From positions 8,367,496-8,431,495 of the forward strand of contig CM034111.1 of NCBI GenBank assembly GCA_019914945.1: a stretch of DNA of 64,000 bases, given 5' to 3'. How positions within the stretch are numbered: position 1 is the first letter of the stretch; the number at the start of each line of letters is the position of its first letter. Positions 1 through 11,290 of this stretch are shown here, in pieces. The stretch is from Typha latifolia (lineage: Eukaryota > Streptophyta > Magnoliopsida > Poales > Typhaceae). The notes under the pieces were generated by a model that was given only the letters and a program-made list of their open reading frames with translations, was not told where the DNA came from and did no database searches. A program made the translations under genes and the position numbers.

Positions 1-745
1 AGCACAAATCCCTAAAGAAGTACGAAGATACTGAAATTTCTATAAATCCAAAGGTTTTGTAAACAAATCACCCAACTGTTTCTCCGTCTCAACATGTTCT
101 AGTGCTATTGTTTTGTCTTGTTACATTTCAGATTATGTGAAGTTCTAACAACATAGCAATTATCAGATGTTCTAGATCCAAAACATATAACATTACCATC
201 ATGATCTAGAATAGTATAATCATTTTTAGAGAATTTGATCTCATAACCTTCATCACAAAATTGAATGATGCTTAATAAATTTGCTTTCAAGCCATTAACA
301 TAAAGAACATTTTCGAGACTAGGAATACCTGGAGTACTTACCTTTCCTTTACCTATTACCTTGGATGAATTACCATCTCCGTATGTCATAACTCCCCCTT
401 CATGTTTTTCGAGATTAGAAAATAAGGATTTGTCGCCCGACATATGTCTTGAATGTACCACCTGTCTAAATACCACATGTCGAATTTAAAGCTTTCAAGG
501 CGGTATGTACAACATAACATTTCAAATCACTTTTCTTGACCCATATGGCCTTTGTTTTCATCCCATAAATAAAAGCACTTCTAGGTTTTTGCAAAAGTTT
601 GCAATGAGGTCGAATATGCCCTAAAATGCCGCAATGATAGCATGTCGGAACAAACCTTTTTCTACTCACCTTTTGTCGAGGAGTGTGACTAGAGTTTACC
701 TTTGGTACCGTCGAAGTTTCACTAGTTTGTAGATTCAACTTCAGT
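1..745 (-). pseudogene. copia protease / pre-integrase remnant fused to RNase H tail
   Basis: The frame 870-466 ends with a second CCHC knuckle (CYHCGILGHIRPHC) and the linker KKSDLKCYVVHTALKA that precedes copia protease. The aspartic protease active site just beyond, around 470-440, is frame-shifted: the next frame (476-105) starts after it at SRHMSGDKSLF and continues through the protease and pre-integrase region (SIIQFCDEGYEIKF). At about 110-125 this sequence jumps to the copia RNase H C-terminal motif (LEHVETEKQLGDLFTK) at 97-1, which has an in-frame stop after KPLDL. About 3 kb of integrase and RT are therefore missing. Deletion rather than assembly collapse is inferred, not proven. 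Confidence 0.8.
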
Positions 746-2171
746 TTAGAAGTATTCATCCAGGATTGCTTTGTAAATGCGGTTGATGGCTTCGTGTATT
801 CTTCCTTTTGTATACCTGAAAACAAAGACAGTTTTGTTATTATTTGAATTACCAGTGTATCCAACACCATACCTATCTTTTCCGAGATCTCGAGCTTTTA
901 GAATCTCATCAAGTTTGTTCTTCCCTTTTAGAAATGTCACTTCCTTATTCAATCGCTCTAGTTTAATTTCATCAGCCTTCATTTTATTTTTCGCATTGTC
1001 AAGTTGTTCAGAAAGGTCTTTGACACGTTCAAGCTCCAATTTGTACTTCTCCTCAAATTGAATTCTTTCTGGTTCAATTACCTTGAGTCGTTGATGTAGT
1101 CTAAGATTGCTTTTCTTGAGTTTAAACGACTCCAGTACAGGTTATTATATGCCTTTTGAATTTCAGATTCATCTTCTTCACTGTAACATATCCCGATCAT
1201 TTGTACTATCGGTATCAATAACGGAATCAATATTAAGTAGAAGAGGCAAAAGCTACAAAGTTTTCTTCGTCTTTTCTAGAATCATCATCAGATTCATCTG
1301 AGTCATCCCAAGTAACTTTCATAGCTTTACCCTTCTTCTTAAGGCGATTAGGGCATTCTTGTGCTATATGACCAAAACTAGAACATTCAAAGCATCGAAC
1401 TTTATTCTTAGAATTCTTAATTTTCTGTTTGACATCATTGTTGCTCACACTTGTGTTCAAACTTGCAGTATTCTTCTTTTTCACAAAGGCTTTGCTTTTC
1501 TCAAGTTTTTCAGCATTCAACTTGTTTGGCTTCCGAAAAAATTTATTGAACTTTTTAACGAACATGGCCAACATCTCAACATCTAAATCACCTTCATCAT
1601 TAGACTCTTCTATACTTTGTTCAACTTTGGATAGGGCAATCCCTTTGGACTTCCTCAGTTTTGAAAGGCTGGACTCAAATATTTGTAGATTTCCTACCAA
1701 TTGTTCAACTTTCATAGAATCGATGTCCTTACTTTCCTTAATAGCTGTAACTTTTGCCTGAAACCTCTCTAGAAGAGACCTAAGGATCTTACGGACAATT
1801 ATGTTTTCAGGAATTTTCTCTCCTAGGTTGAAACTGGAGTTGACTATATCACTCAGCTTTGCATAGAAATCATCAAATGTCCCATTCTCCTCCATACGTA
1901 GAGTTTCAAAACTAGTAGTCAACCTCTGAAGTTTAGAAAGTTTGACAGCCATAGTTCCTTCGTGAGTAGTTTCTAATATCGTCCAAGCTTCTTTTGCTAT
2001 CTCACAAGTAGAAATTCTTCTAAATTCTTCCGAGAAAACGCAACTAAAAATTCCATTTATTGCCTTGCTATTCCATCCAACTTTTTCATAGTCTGACCTA
2101 TCCCATGACTCTATCGATTTATCAGCAAGTTTATCATCCACCATGTACATTGGTGGACTCCAACCGTTCAC
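746..2171 (-). pseudogene. copia gag (UBN2 domain, zinc knuckle, coiled coil)
   Basis: A 312-codon open frame at 2171-1233 encodes a copia capsid-like protein. It has the segment AKEAWTILETTHEGT typical of UBN2 gag, a lysine-rich stretch, then the CCHC knuckle CFECSSFGHIAQEC and an acidic tail. A second frame at 1039-746 holds a heptad-rich coiled coil (VKDLSEQLDNAKNKMKADE). The two are separated by about 190 bases in which the frame is broken, so the single gag expected for this lineage is split. The upstream exon-like frame 2384-2181 carries the usual gag N-terminal motif (LDGSNYGYWKARM), also frame-shifted relative to the main frame. Gag would form the virus-like particle; this copy cannot encode it intact. 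Confidence 0.85.
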
Positions 2172-2334
2172 AACGGCAAACTATAGTCGTTCATCTATAA
2201 ACTTCAAGTAAGTTCTCATTCTAGCTTTCCAATATCCATAATTTGATCCATCTAGGATAGGAAGTCTAATAAATGATGGTCCATCTCTATGAAAATCCAT
2301 GCCTATCTGATCTCTCTCAAAGGTGAGAGAACCT

Positions 2335-2346
2335 GCTCTGATACCA
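2335..2346 (-). other. Primer-binding site of the copia element
   Basis: TGGTATCAGAGC on the minus strand, two bases inside the LTR end at 2349. It is complementary to the 3' end of plant initiator tRNA-Met and fixes the orientation and inner LTR boundary. Confidence 0.88.
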
Positions 2347-2811
2347 ATTGAAAAACCCCTAGACACACGTATGTATCTAAACACTAGGTAATGATCTCGC
2401 TCGTTCGCTTAAGTAAAAATTGGAAGAAATATTAAAAACGAAAGCAGAGATGAACACCAAGATTTTAACGTGGAAAAATCCAAACGGAAAAAAACCACGG
2501 ATCCAAACTTGGATCAAAAACCAATCACTAGAATAGTAGCAGTTACAAGACTGACTCACAAAACAACCCGTCGATCCAAACGACTTTGTTCCTCTCAGTC
2601 TTGCTCGCTAGAACCCACGATTCACCGCTGCTCGTGATTGAATTCCAATCTCAGTAACCCTCGAGATTGATATTTCGTCTAGATAGCCCTTAAGACGAAA
2701 TATTAACTTTTGTAGATGAGTGGAACCTTGTTAGTTGAAGAACCGATGTAGCCCCAAGAGGTCTCCTTCAATAGTGCTTCTTCAACTGCCCTAGAGATAG
2801 GGCATCACAAT

Positions 2812-2820
2812 CCTTATATA
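2812..2820 (-). promoter_or_regulatory. Candidate TATA box of the copia LTR
   Basis: TATATAAGG on the minus strand, about 620 bases into the LTR and downstream of the 53-bp array, where a copia U3/R boundary would be expected. Assigned by position and sequence only. Confidence 0.45.
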
Positions 2821-2934
2821 TGATCTCCAAGATAGAGCCAAATCCAAGTCTTATTCGTACTCACAAATACAAGTCTTATCCGTACTCACGAAAGTCCAAT
2901 TTTATCAAACTTCGTTGGTGCGTTCGAATGCGGC

Positions 2935-3320
2935 TCGGGTGTGTTCGAACAGCATGACTTGAACTCAGGTGCATTCGAACGCGTTTGTGAACGCAGCTCT
3001 CGGTCTGTATGAACGCAGTACCCGCGTTCGAACGCGTTTGTGAACGCGGCTCTCTATCTGTGTGAACGCAATACCCGCGTTCGAACGCGTTTGTGAACGC
3101 GGCTTTCTGTCTGTGTGAACGCAGTACCCGCGTTCGAACGCGTTTGTGAACGCGGCTCTCTATCTGTGTGAACGCAGTACCCGCGTTCGAACGCGTTTGT
3201 GAACGCGGCTTTCTGTCTATGTGAACGCAGTACCCGTGTTCGAACGCGTTTGTGAACGCGGCTCTCTGTCTGTGTGAACGTAGTACCCGCGTTCGAACGC
3301 GTTTGTGAACGCGGTGTGAA
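2935..3320. repeat. 53-bp tandem array with CGCGTTCGAACGCG palindrome
   Basis: The anchor gcgtttgtgaacgc recurs at 2981, 3034, 3087, 3140, 3193, 3246 and 3299, an exact 53-bp period. Each unit holds the 14-bp palindrome CGCGTTCGAACGCG plus two partial gtgaacgc copies. Because 53 is not a multiple of three and no minus-strand frame of the unit has a stop, all three minus frames stay open and a translated product repeats every 53 residues; I do not treat this as coding. The array lies inside the copia LTR between its start and the TATA box. Confidence 0.9.
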
Positions 3321-5015
3321 CTCGATGGCTTTTCTCCAATAATCTTGCAATTCTTCAAACGAGAGATATTCTAGACTTGTGTAAAGCTCATATACATGAA
3401 AAAATATACTTAGAATATTTTGTACATAATTGCCAACAATTAAAAACCTAACACGGACCAACAGGGTCGGGCCATTTGGCTATGGCTGGTCCTGCCGCCG
3501 TCGCACTTGCTGCCATCCTTCCCCCGCCTGTCTCTCTAAATCCCTCTCTTTCGATCTCTCTCTCTAAATCCCTCTCTCTTTCAGTCTCTCTCCCTCTCTC
3601 ACTCATCTCTCTCTCTCCCTATCTTTTTCTCTCTCACTCTTGCCGACACCGGCTTACCGTTGCACACTGCCGAGGTGAGGTCTCTTCTCCTCTCTTCCCT
3701 CCTTTCTTTCTCTCTCTTAGATTTGCTAGCCTCTCCTCCTCTTTTCTCTTTTTCTCTCACGTTCGCCAAACTCAAGCCACCAGCGAGAGGCCGGCCACTA
3801 GTTGGCCAGCAGCGGCTAAGCCCCTCCATACTAGTGTGGCTCCTCTCTTCCTTTCCTTTTCTCCTCTCTTCTTCTTCTCTTCTTCTTCTTCTTTCCCTCC
3901 TCCTTTTCTTCTTCCTACTACAACAGTGCTGCACTCAGCCCCACATTTTAGCAAATACCGCTGGCTAAGCCCAACATTGTAGCGGGTTTATCAATTTCAT
4001 TTTTATTTTATTTTATTTTATTTGTTTTCTATTAATTGTTCACTCTATTTTTAATTAGTTAATCTTAACTAAATTGTTGGACTGCTTATTACTATAAGAT
4101 TATATACTCACTAATATAAATATTAACTAAATATAATTAGAATTAATTATTAATTAATTATAATTATAAATATTTGCATATTTGTATATCCATAGCTTAT
4201 TATTTTATTAAAAATAATTAAACTTATATACATTTAAATTCTCATTCATATACGTAGATAATGGATTTCTAGCACCTTATTGTTATAGTGTTATTTTGTA
4301 TAAAATAAAACGCTAAGTTTGACAAATATTTTTATATGATCGGATAATGATTATTTTATGTATACTTAGTGATTACTTAACTAAGAACACTAATCACAAA
4401 CTAATTGAATTATACTTAGATATTGCAAGTACATGTATTTTTAATTATATTATTCTATATTTGATCTTTTTATGTTTTATATCAAAATAGATTAATTATT
4501 ATATGCCTAATATATAATTTGAAAACTTGAGTCTTTAATAAATAAATATAATTTATAGTACCAAATCACAATTAAATATATATATATATAATATAAATTT
4601 AGTTATTTAATAAAACCTAATAAACTATTATATTTTATACCAATAGATTTTGATTGGATTAATAGCTAACTTTATATTACATAAATATTTTTCAGATCCC
4701 GAACCCCTTATTTAGGACCCCGGGGACCAATTGGTTGACGCTTGGTTGACGAACGTAAGGGACATGTGTTTTCTATCATCTGATCAGATGACGAGTAGTC
4801 TTATCGCTTAGACGTCTTTCTTAAATTAGGATATATTATATATTTATACGTACGCATTCCATTTTGGCCTCTAATATGAGTATATGATCTTATATAAAGA
4901 TGATTACAATTGAGCATATTTTTATCATTCATTTATTAGGTTGATCTTGAACATGGATAAGCAGATGATTTAGAAATAATTAGAGATGGATCTTGTACAT
5001 ATTTAATTGGTTGAG

Positions 5016-5845
5016 TGATGTAATTCGGACTTTACCAATGTCGTCTCGCGTGGATACATTGTTATGAGTGTCTTTTCTTAATTGTTTTAGTGTTTTGATA
5101 AGAGAACAATAAGTTTTTTTGTAGGTCGCGTTCGAACACGGGTGGGTGCGTTCGAATGCGCTTGCGAACGCCTACATCAGGTTCGTAAAAATAGAGAATG
5201 CAAAATGTGTGTTTGAACACGATCGGACACGTTCGAATGCCCACATTCCAACGCTTGCATTAGGTTCGCATCGACAGAGAATGCGAACCTAATGTTTGGT
5301 CAACCTCTAAAGGTGTGGATGGCAATCAAGGAGTCATTATTGAATGAATTGAGTTTTATCTTAATCTTCTTCTTCTTCTTCTTCTTCTTCTTCTTCTTCT
5401 TCTTCTTCTCTTATTCCCCGGCGCCGCCGCTTCTAGCCTCCCTCAATCGGCTACTCACCCTAGTCCCTTAGGGGCGGCTCCCTCCTCTCCCTTCTTCAAG
5501 TCTCTATTACCTTGCCCTAACCCCTTCTATCATCCATAATCCCTCCACCACCAGTTACTCACCGGTGCCACCCCATTACCGCTGGTCTACCACCATCCAT
5601 CATCACTTAGGATCTCATGCCTCCATACACGGATCCATAGTCAGACTCCCTGATGTTCGACTACTTCTCAAATGATATCTCAAGATCCCGCTGTCCGATA
5701 TTCCTAAAACTAGATTTGTTGGAAAGATCTTTTCCAGTGCTACAACATATCAAAATTCCACATTGATCCCACTGTTCCATGCCATATTTTATCTAGATTT
5801 GAAAATGGGATAGATCAAACCTTAGCCCAAAAGGAGATCGTATCA
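5016..5845 (+). repeat. Solo gypsy LTR, family L2 (830 bp), inside L1 copy a
   Basis: It starts TGATGTAATTCGGAC and ends GGAGATCGTATCA, matching the LTRs of elements F (21206-22105) and G (43662-44547). No internal sequence is attached on either side. It is flanked by TTGAG (5011-5015) and TCGAG (5846-5850), a 5-bp target duplication with one mismatch, and the L1 sequence resumes directly after it. It carries the GTTCGAACGC cluster at 5127-5275, a decayed TATA region near 5305 and a CTT microsatellite. A solo LTR forms by recombination between the two LTRs of a full element. Confidence 0.85.
5365..5409. repeat. (CTT)n microsatellite
   Basis: About 15 uninterrupted trinucleotide units within the L2 solo LTR, in its CT-rich transcribed part. 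Confidence 0.95.
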
Positions 5846-6176
5846 TCGAGTTGATTTTTAGCATGAGTAGGCATGTGATGGAATATATGGTTGGAGACTA
5901 TGTTGCATCACATTTTCTTTAGCTTCTTTACTACTTAAATTCCTGATATGCATGACTTGTTATATTACTAAATATATCTATCATGTATAAAAAAATTATA
6001 AAAATATATGTATATGTGATGTGATTGCTGGAATGATATCTGGTCCAAACTGGTACTGGATATACTTTTAGTGTATGACAGAGTATGGTGATGCCTGATG
6101 ATTGTACAATTATCATTAATATACCCTTAGCATATAGTATGGTATGATTATTACTGAGATACCCTAGCGTTTGGTA

Positions 6177-6928
6177 TGGTAGGTCTATGGAACGATCCCT
6201 TCAAGATCTGAATTTATTGTAGGAAGCAATCAACGCAACCGAGAGAAAATATTCACCAAATATTCTCTCGTAGTTAGAAAATTATGAAACTAAGTTACAT
6301 CGATCTGTAACCTCCTGATCTACATTTTTCATATTTATGCCCTTCGTAGATTTGAAATGCAACTAGGACGAAATTATGATATAGTGGGGATGAAGGTGGT
6401 GGTGACGGGTGGAGTGGATGTTAGGGTTATGGATGATAATGGAGATGAGGGTGGCTGGTTGATATAAAGGGATAGTTGAGATCCCAAGGAAGGGGGAGGA
6501 CTTGACAGATGAGGGAGATTAAAAGTTAGATGAGACCTTGCTAATGGTAGATGTGGCTGGTTGGTGAAGAGGGAGAAAAGAGATTAGGGTAGAGAGACTA
6601 GAGAGAGGATAGAGGAAGACAAAAACCAATATTCATTAAACATTCCAATTTTGGCTGCCATCCACACCTTTATAGAGGCTAGCTAGCCAACAAATGAAAA
6701 TAACAATTATTAACCCTAATTCTAGTGGACTCCCGCCGATCGCGTTCGAACGCGCTCGACCGCGTTCAAACGCACAAAAGGCGTTCACTATCGATGCAAA
6801 TTGATGTAGGCGTTCGCAAAGGCGTTTGAACGCGACCCCTTCCGCATTAGGACGCGACCTACATAAAATTTATTTTAATAAAAATAAATAACTAATGCAA
6901 TAAGAAAAGACTCTAGCAAGGTGTATTA
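6177..6928 (-). repeat. 3' LTR of element A, family L3 (752 bp)
   Basis: On the minus strand it starts TAATACACCTTGCTAGAG (TG decayed to TA) right after the polypurine tract GATGGGGGAAGCGTGG and ends at 6177 in a decayed form of TCTATCA. It matches the L3 LTRs at 56788-57769 and 60177-60585. It holds the GTTCGAAC cluster at about 6735-6855 and a TATA box (CTATAAAGG, 6675-6667). Confidence 0.75.
6667..6675 (-). promoter_or_regulatory. TATA box of L3 LTR (element A)
   Basis: CTATAAAGG followed by tgtggatggca on the minus strand. The same TATA and downstream sequence appear in L3 at 57133-57141 (+), 51473-51464 (-) and, decayed, at 62600-62591 (-), always just downstream of the GTTCGAAC cluster. 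This conservation supports a core promoter. Confidence 0.6.
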
Positions 6929-7521
6929 GCTCACCACGCTTCCCCCATCTTATTCTCAAGGTGTAAAGTCAGGGAAATGCTCCAAGATGTCCATTTCCAA
7001 CTCCCATGTCACCTCATCGGATGGCTTGCCAAGCCACTCGATCAGAACCTCCATCTCCAATATGGTATCATGATGTCGTTTGCGCCTCACAAGTCCTCAA
7101 ACTCGCTCCACAATCTCTGTCTCCTCCACTGGCTTTGGTAGAACTGATCCAACGACATGATAAACATCAATCTATTCTGTCAGCAATGAAACATGGAAGA
7201 CAGGATGTACTCTCGAACCCTTAGCAGCTCCAAACGATAAGCAACCAGACCAATACGCTCTATCACTCGAAACGAGCCGAAGTAGCGATGTGCTAACTTC
7301 TGATTTCGCATCGGACGCAAGGTCACCTATCGATACGGTTGCACCCTCACGAACACCCAACTACTGATGTCGAACTCCTACTCCCTATAGCTACGATCAT
7401 AAACTTGCTTCACGTAGTTTTGAGCAAGTTTAAGATGAGCGCGCAACCTCCTCAATGTGGCGTCTCTATCCATCAAAGAGAAGTCCACCTCTGTCTGATC
7501 TACAGATGCCACAAGATCATA
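6929..7521 (-). pseudogene. Gypsy integrase C-terminus and chromodomain, element A
   Basis: The frame 7360-7172 contains [12 protein letters not shown], the conserved segment before the chromodomain, and 7080-6935 encodes a decayed chromodomain ending (LIEWLGKPSDE, then FPDFTP and a stop). The chromodomain targets integration to particular chromatin in this clade. The upstream integrase part continues at 10594 beyond the inserted L1 LTR. Frames are broken several times. Confidence 0.8.
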
Positions 7522-10500
7522 TGTAACAACCCAACCTTAAAAAAAAAAAAAAAAAAAACCAATTTTGCATGGCACGACATGGCCGGCCTTGTGCCATACT
7601 GCTGGCCGCGGCTAGGGGTGCCACGCACTCCTACCCAGCTATCTCCGGTGAGCCCGCCGGCGCCAAAACTGCAGCACTGGCGTCCCACCGCCTTTCTCTC
7701 CCCCTTTATATTTCTCTCTCTATCTCAATCTCTTCTCTCTCTCTCTCTCTCAAACTCTCTCTCTCTCCCATTGTTACCACCGCCGTCGCCGTCCTTGGAA
7801 ACCACCGCCGCCACCTCCACAAGTGTCGGTGAGCTCCTTTCTCCCCCCCATCTCTCTCTCTCACTCGAGCTTGGGCTCGTCGGAGCCGAGCTGCCGACGA
7901 GAGGCCGGCCGTTGGTTGGCCAGCAGCGGCCGGTGCCCTCCCCGCCGACCCGGGTTCGCACCTCCCTCCCCTCCTCTTTCTCTTCCTTCTTTTCTCTCTT
8001 TCTTTCTTTTTTTTCTTCTTTTCTTTTTTTCTCCATTCTCGGTCCCCTCCCCCTCCTCTTGCTGCAATAGTGCTGGGCTTGGCCCAACATTGTAGCAGAT
8101 AGTGTTGGGCCAAGCCCAGCACTGTAGCAAAGAGGATTATATTTTATATATACATATATAATTATCTTCTAATGTTAGGTAAATTAGTCTATTTAGATAA
8201 TTGATTATTTTAATAATTTACACTCACTAATATAATTTTACTAATAATTTTAGTATAATAATTTATGAATTTTAATTATAAACATGGCCTATAAATTTAT
8301 TTATAGTTTAGTTATCATTTATTAGATTAATATATGTAGTCTCATTCATAATAATCTTACATTTAAATTTATATTTTATATCTATTTTTAGTATATTATT
8401 ATTGTCTAATAGTTGTATAAAATGGAATACTAGACTTGCATATTATTTTAGTATAATAGGATAATGGCTATTTTGCGTATAATTTATGATTAATTAAATA
8501 AAAGTAGGTATTACAAAATAAGTATTAATAATATTATTTTTATATATATAGTCATCTTGGTTATTTACAAAATGGAGATAAATTACTATTTACTTATTAC
8601 TTATTCTATAATTAACAAAGTAAGATTTTTAGTAAATAAATATAAATTATGGTAATAGCATATTAATATTATCACAATTGAACTTATCCTATGAATCTAA
8701 TCAATTTTAAACCTAATAAAATACCATATTTTACTCGAACGGATTATAATCGGATAACCAACTAACTTTATGCTATTTAAATATTTTCAGATCTCGAACC
8801 CCCTTATGTGAGACTCTATGGACCCTGACGGTGAGTTGATATTTGATTGACGGACGTGAGAGATACGTGGTTTGTGTCTTCTGATTAGACTATGAGTAGT
8901 CTTATCCCCTAGATGCCTTTCTCAAATTAGGTTACGTTATATATTATGTACATGCATGTTTTGGCCTCCAGCATGATTATATGACTTTATTTAGAGATAA
9001 TTACAATCGAGCATATTTTTATCATGCATATAATTAGACTGATCTTGAATATGAGTATGATAATGATAAATAGAGATGATGAGAGATGATTGTATTGTTG
9101 AAAGGTTATGTCTAGTTGATCTTAGCATGAGTATGCATGTAATAGATTAACATGAGTATGCATGTATTGACAATACAGTTGGAGACTACATTGCATCATT
9201 TTTCTATTGATTCCTATTCCACCTAAATTCCTATTATGCATTGACTTGTTATCGTATTGGATATATGCATATGATTTGTCATTTAGAAGGAAAACATGAA
9301 ATATGATTGATAGGATAGGTGATAGAAAGCATGAGGATACTCGAGTGGGTGCGAGGGTTAAGGCGTGCCTAGAGATGATTGATCGCTCGACATAGTCGCG
9401 ATCTTGTTGGCTTTACGTCTGAGGTTGTTAGTTTGTGTGCACAATAGACATTCAGACACATGCTGTTCGCCAGAGCATATGTGGCGAGTTATCCTCACGA
9501 GGTTTCTATCGACTATGTTGGTGCCCGGTCAGGATGGATGTTGATATCCTAGCGGGTGGCGGGGTATGATTATATTTGAGATACTCTTGCGGGTGGCGGA
9601 GTATGCTCTGAGCCTTCAGACATGATGTTGAGACCGGGTACCGGGTGTGGACTGTGCATAGTGGTATAGTATGATGATGACATATTGAGAAATACATATG
9701 ATTTCATTATCATTTGATTACCTGATTATCAAATGGTCAATATACATTATATATGGTTGCATTTGATATCATAGCATGGTCATAGTCGGCATGCATCATG
9801 TGTCATAATTGAGAGAAAGTTATGATGATAGTATGACATGGAGATTTGTTTACTCATTGTCGAGGATTATATACTTTTATCAGTTATGACATGTTATCTA
9901 CATTTATATATTATTGAGGATACATTCATATATTCATTCATGACATGATACTCTTTCGATTCATATTATCCAAGTACATGATTTACTCTCTGTTTGGCAT
10001 TACTAATTTAGGGTAAGATCTATTTACTGAGCCTTTTGCTCATGACTCTCTCTTTATTTCTTTCTTTTTAATCCCCATAGATATTATGGTACGTAATACC
10101 GCCTTGAGATATTTAGATGAGATATTTTAAAGCAAAGATGAGGTGAGCTATAGATGCGAGACGGTATAGATGATAATTTATATAGAAATTGAGTTGTACC
10201 AATATTTGATATTTGTATTCTTTTATATTAGACGATGATTTGTATAATACAGGTCGAAACATAGCGTAGTCTTGTATTAGTTGTTTTAGTTGTATCTTGA
10301 TGGTTTGTTGTGGCCTGTGTGGGTTCTACCAGATTATATAGTGGTATAGTGTATATTATTATGAATTTTGATATTCATATGTTAACATGTTTATTTGGTT
10401 AATAGTATGATTTATTTGGTGATGGATTATGTGATCATGAATAGGTTAGCAAGTATTATTTGATGATGTCATGATTATATGTGCACAGGAGAGCATCTGT

Positions 10501-10593
10501 GCGTGACGGGCCCCGCCCGACCTGTCGCATGCGTCGCGCGTGTCATGTGGCCACGTGGACTTGCATGTGCCCGTGCCGGGCGGGGGCGTTAAA
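7522..10593 (+). repeat. Solo LTR, family L1 (copy b, 3072 bp), inserted in integrase of element A
   Basis: It starts TGTAACAACCC and ends GCGTTAAA, a decayed match to the inverted terminus GTTACA. Flanks are TCATA (7517-7521) and TTATA (10594-10598), a 5-bp target duplication with one mismatch. The homologous uninterrupted site is visible in element H at about 54402-54411 (gattataagc), which proves the insertion. Order inside: A-run, GC-rich block, CT-rich block (7690-8050), AT-rich block, gatctcgaacccc landmark (about 8790), and a region with an ACTGAGC motif (about 10030). There is no primer-binding site or coding domain. Long open frames in the CT-rich part are low-complexity artefacts. 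Confidence 0.85.
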
Positions 10594-11290
10594 TTATAAG
10601 CGCGTAATGTCGGAGTTGTGCGCCCATACACCACCTTGAATGGAGTAATGCCAGTACTACTGTGGTGGGCAGTGTTGTAAGACCATTCTGCCCATGGTAA
10701 GAACTCCAACCATCGTCTTGACATCTCTCTAACAAAGCATCACAAGTACTGCTCAATGCCTCGATTGATCACCTTAGTTTGGCCATCCGTCTGTGGATGA
10801 TAGGCTGAACTGAAGTTCAATCGAGTACCCTGCAATCTAAAAAATTCTATCTAAAATTTGCTCATAAATACATGATCATGATCCAAGACAATCGTGCGTG
10901 GTATGCCATGCAATCGAGCAACATCTCTAACAAAAATTTTAGCCACTAACTTAGCTAAAAGTGGATGTGACAATGCAGAAAAGCGAGTAAATGGAATAAC
11001 CACATACTAGCAGAAGACCTTCTATGAAATCCATAGAAATGTCTTCCCAAACATAGTTCAGTATCGGTAAAGGCTGTAGTAATCCGCTCGGTTTCAAGGT
11101 GGTTGCCTTAGCCCTTTGACATACTTCACAAGCATGGACAAAATCCTCGCATCTCGCTTCAGTCCTGGCCACGTGCAGCTCTGTGATATCCTCTTATAAT
11201 CCTCAAGACTCCCTCATGACCAGCCTCTGAAGTTTGGTGGAAGTGCTCCAAAAATTTCTGCCGCAATCTGTCATTTGCAGGCACCCGAAT
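10594..11290 (-). pseudogene. Gypsy integrase, HHCC and catalytic core, element A
   Basis: 11250-10951 encodes the zinc-binding region ending ACEVCQRAKATTLKP and the first catalytic Asp in ISMDFIEG. 10724-10594 encodes [17 protein letters not shown], just after the catalytic Glu region. The middle part with the second Asp is frame-broken and partly lost. The reading stops at the L1 insertion after [13 protein letters not shown]. Integrase would join element DNA to the chromosome; this copy is dead. Confidence 0.82.

Larger units (their letters stand above)
1..3438 (-). mobile_element. Ty1/copia element, SIRE-like, pol largely deleted, one LTR in window
   Basis: Read on the minus strand the order is LTR (3438 to 2349), primer-binding site (2346-2335), gag, protease start, then directly the tail of RNase H at the window edge. 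The gag has a UBN2-type N-terminal domain, two CCHC knuckles and a coiled coil between them, an arrangement that resembles the SIRE/Maximus copia lineage (assignment by recognition only). Integrase, RT and most of RNase H are absent: the frame after the pre-integrase region is joined near position 115 to the conserved copia C-terminal motif ending in DLFTKPLDL. The other LTR would lie left of position 1. It is a non-autonomous, broken copy. Confidence 0.85.
2349..3438 (-). repeat. copia 5' LTR (about 1.09 kb)
   Basis: The inner end is exact: TTTTTCA followed by two bases and the primer-binding site. On the minus strand the outer end is best placed at TGTTGGCAATTATG (3438), a typical copia LTR start; an alternative TGTTAGG start at 3453 cannot be excluded. 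The LTR contains a 53-bp tandem array at 2935-3320 and a TATA box at about 2812-2820. Sequence near 2440-2480 (gaacaccaagattttaacg) resembles the downstream part of other copia LTRs. The second LTR is outside the window, so age cannot be estimated. Confidence 0.75.
3454..6176 (+). repeat. Truncated long LTR, family L1 (copy a), split by a solo LTR
   Basis: 3454-5015 and 5846-6176 align in order with the complete L1 LTR at 7522-10593. Shared parts are a GC/CT-rich block (3480-3920), an AT-rich block (4000-4690), the landmark cagatcccgaacccc (about 4696; compare about 8793), the text around tagcatgagtaggcatg (5860; compare about 9124) and the decayed tacccttagc tract near 6120. The first ~150 bases of the LTR and its 3' third are missing. 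Family L1 starts TGTAACAACC or TGTAATAACC and has an ACTGAGC motif near its end, so I infer a Tekay/Del-like gypsy LTR, with moderate confidence. Confidence 0.7.

Noticed and set aside
2935..3320. CRISPR-like regular spacing
   Set aside because: Units are contiguous with near-identical content and no unique spacers; the setting is a plant LTR.
2876..3461. Repetitive Arg/Thr-rich proteins on the minus strand
   Set aside because: Produced by the 53-bp array being open in every frame; it lies in an LTR.
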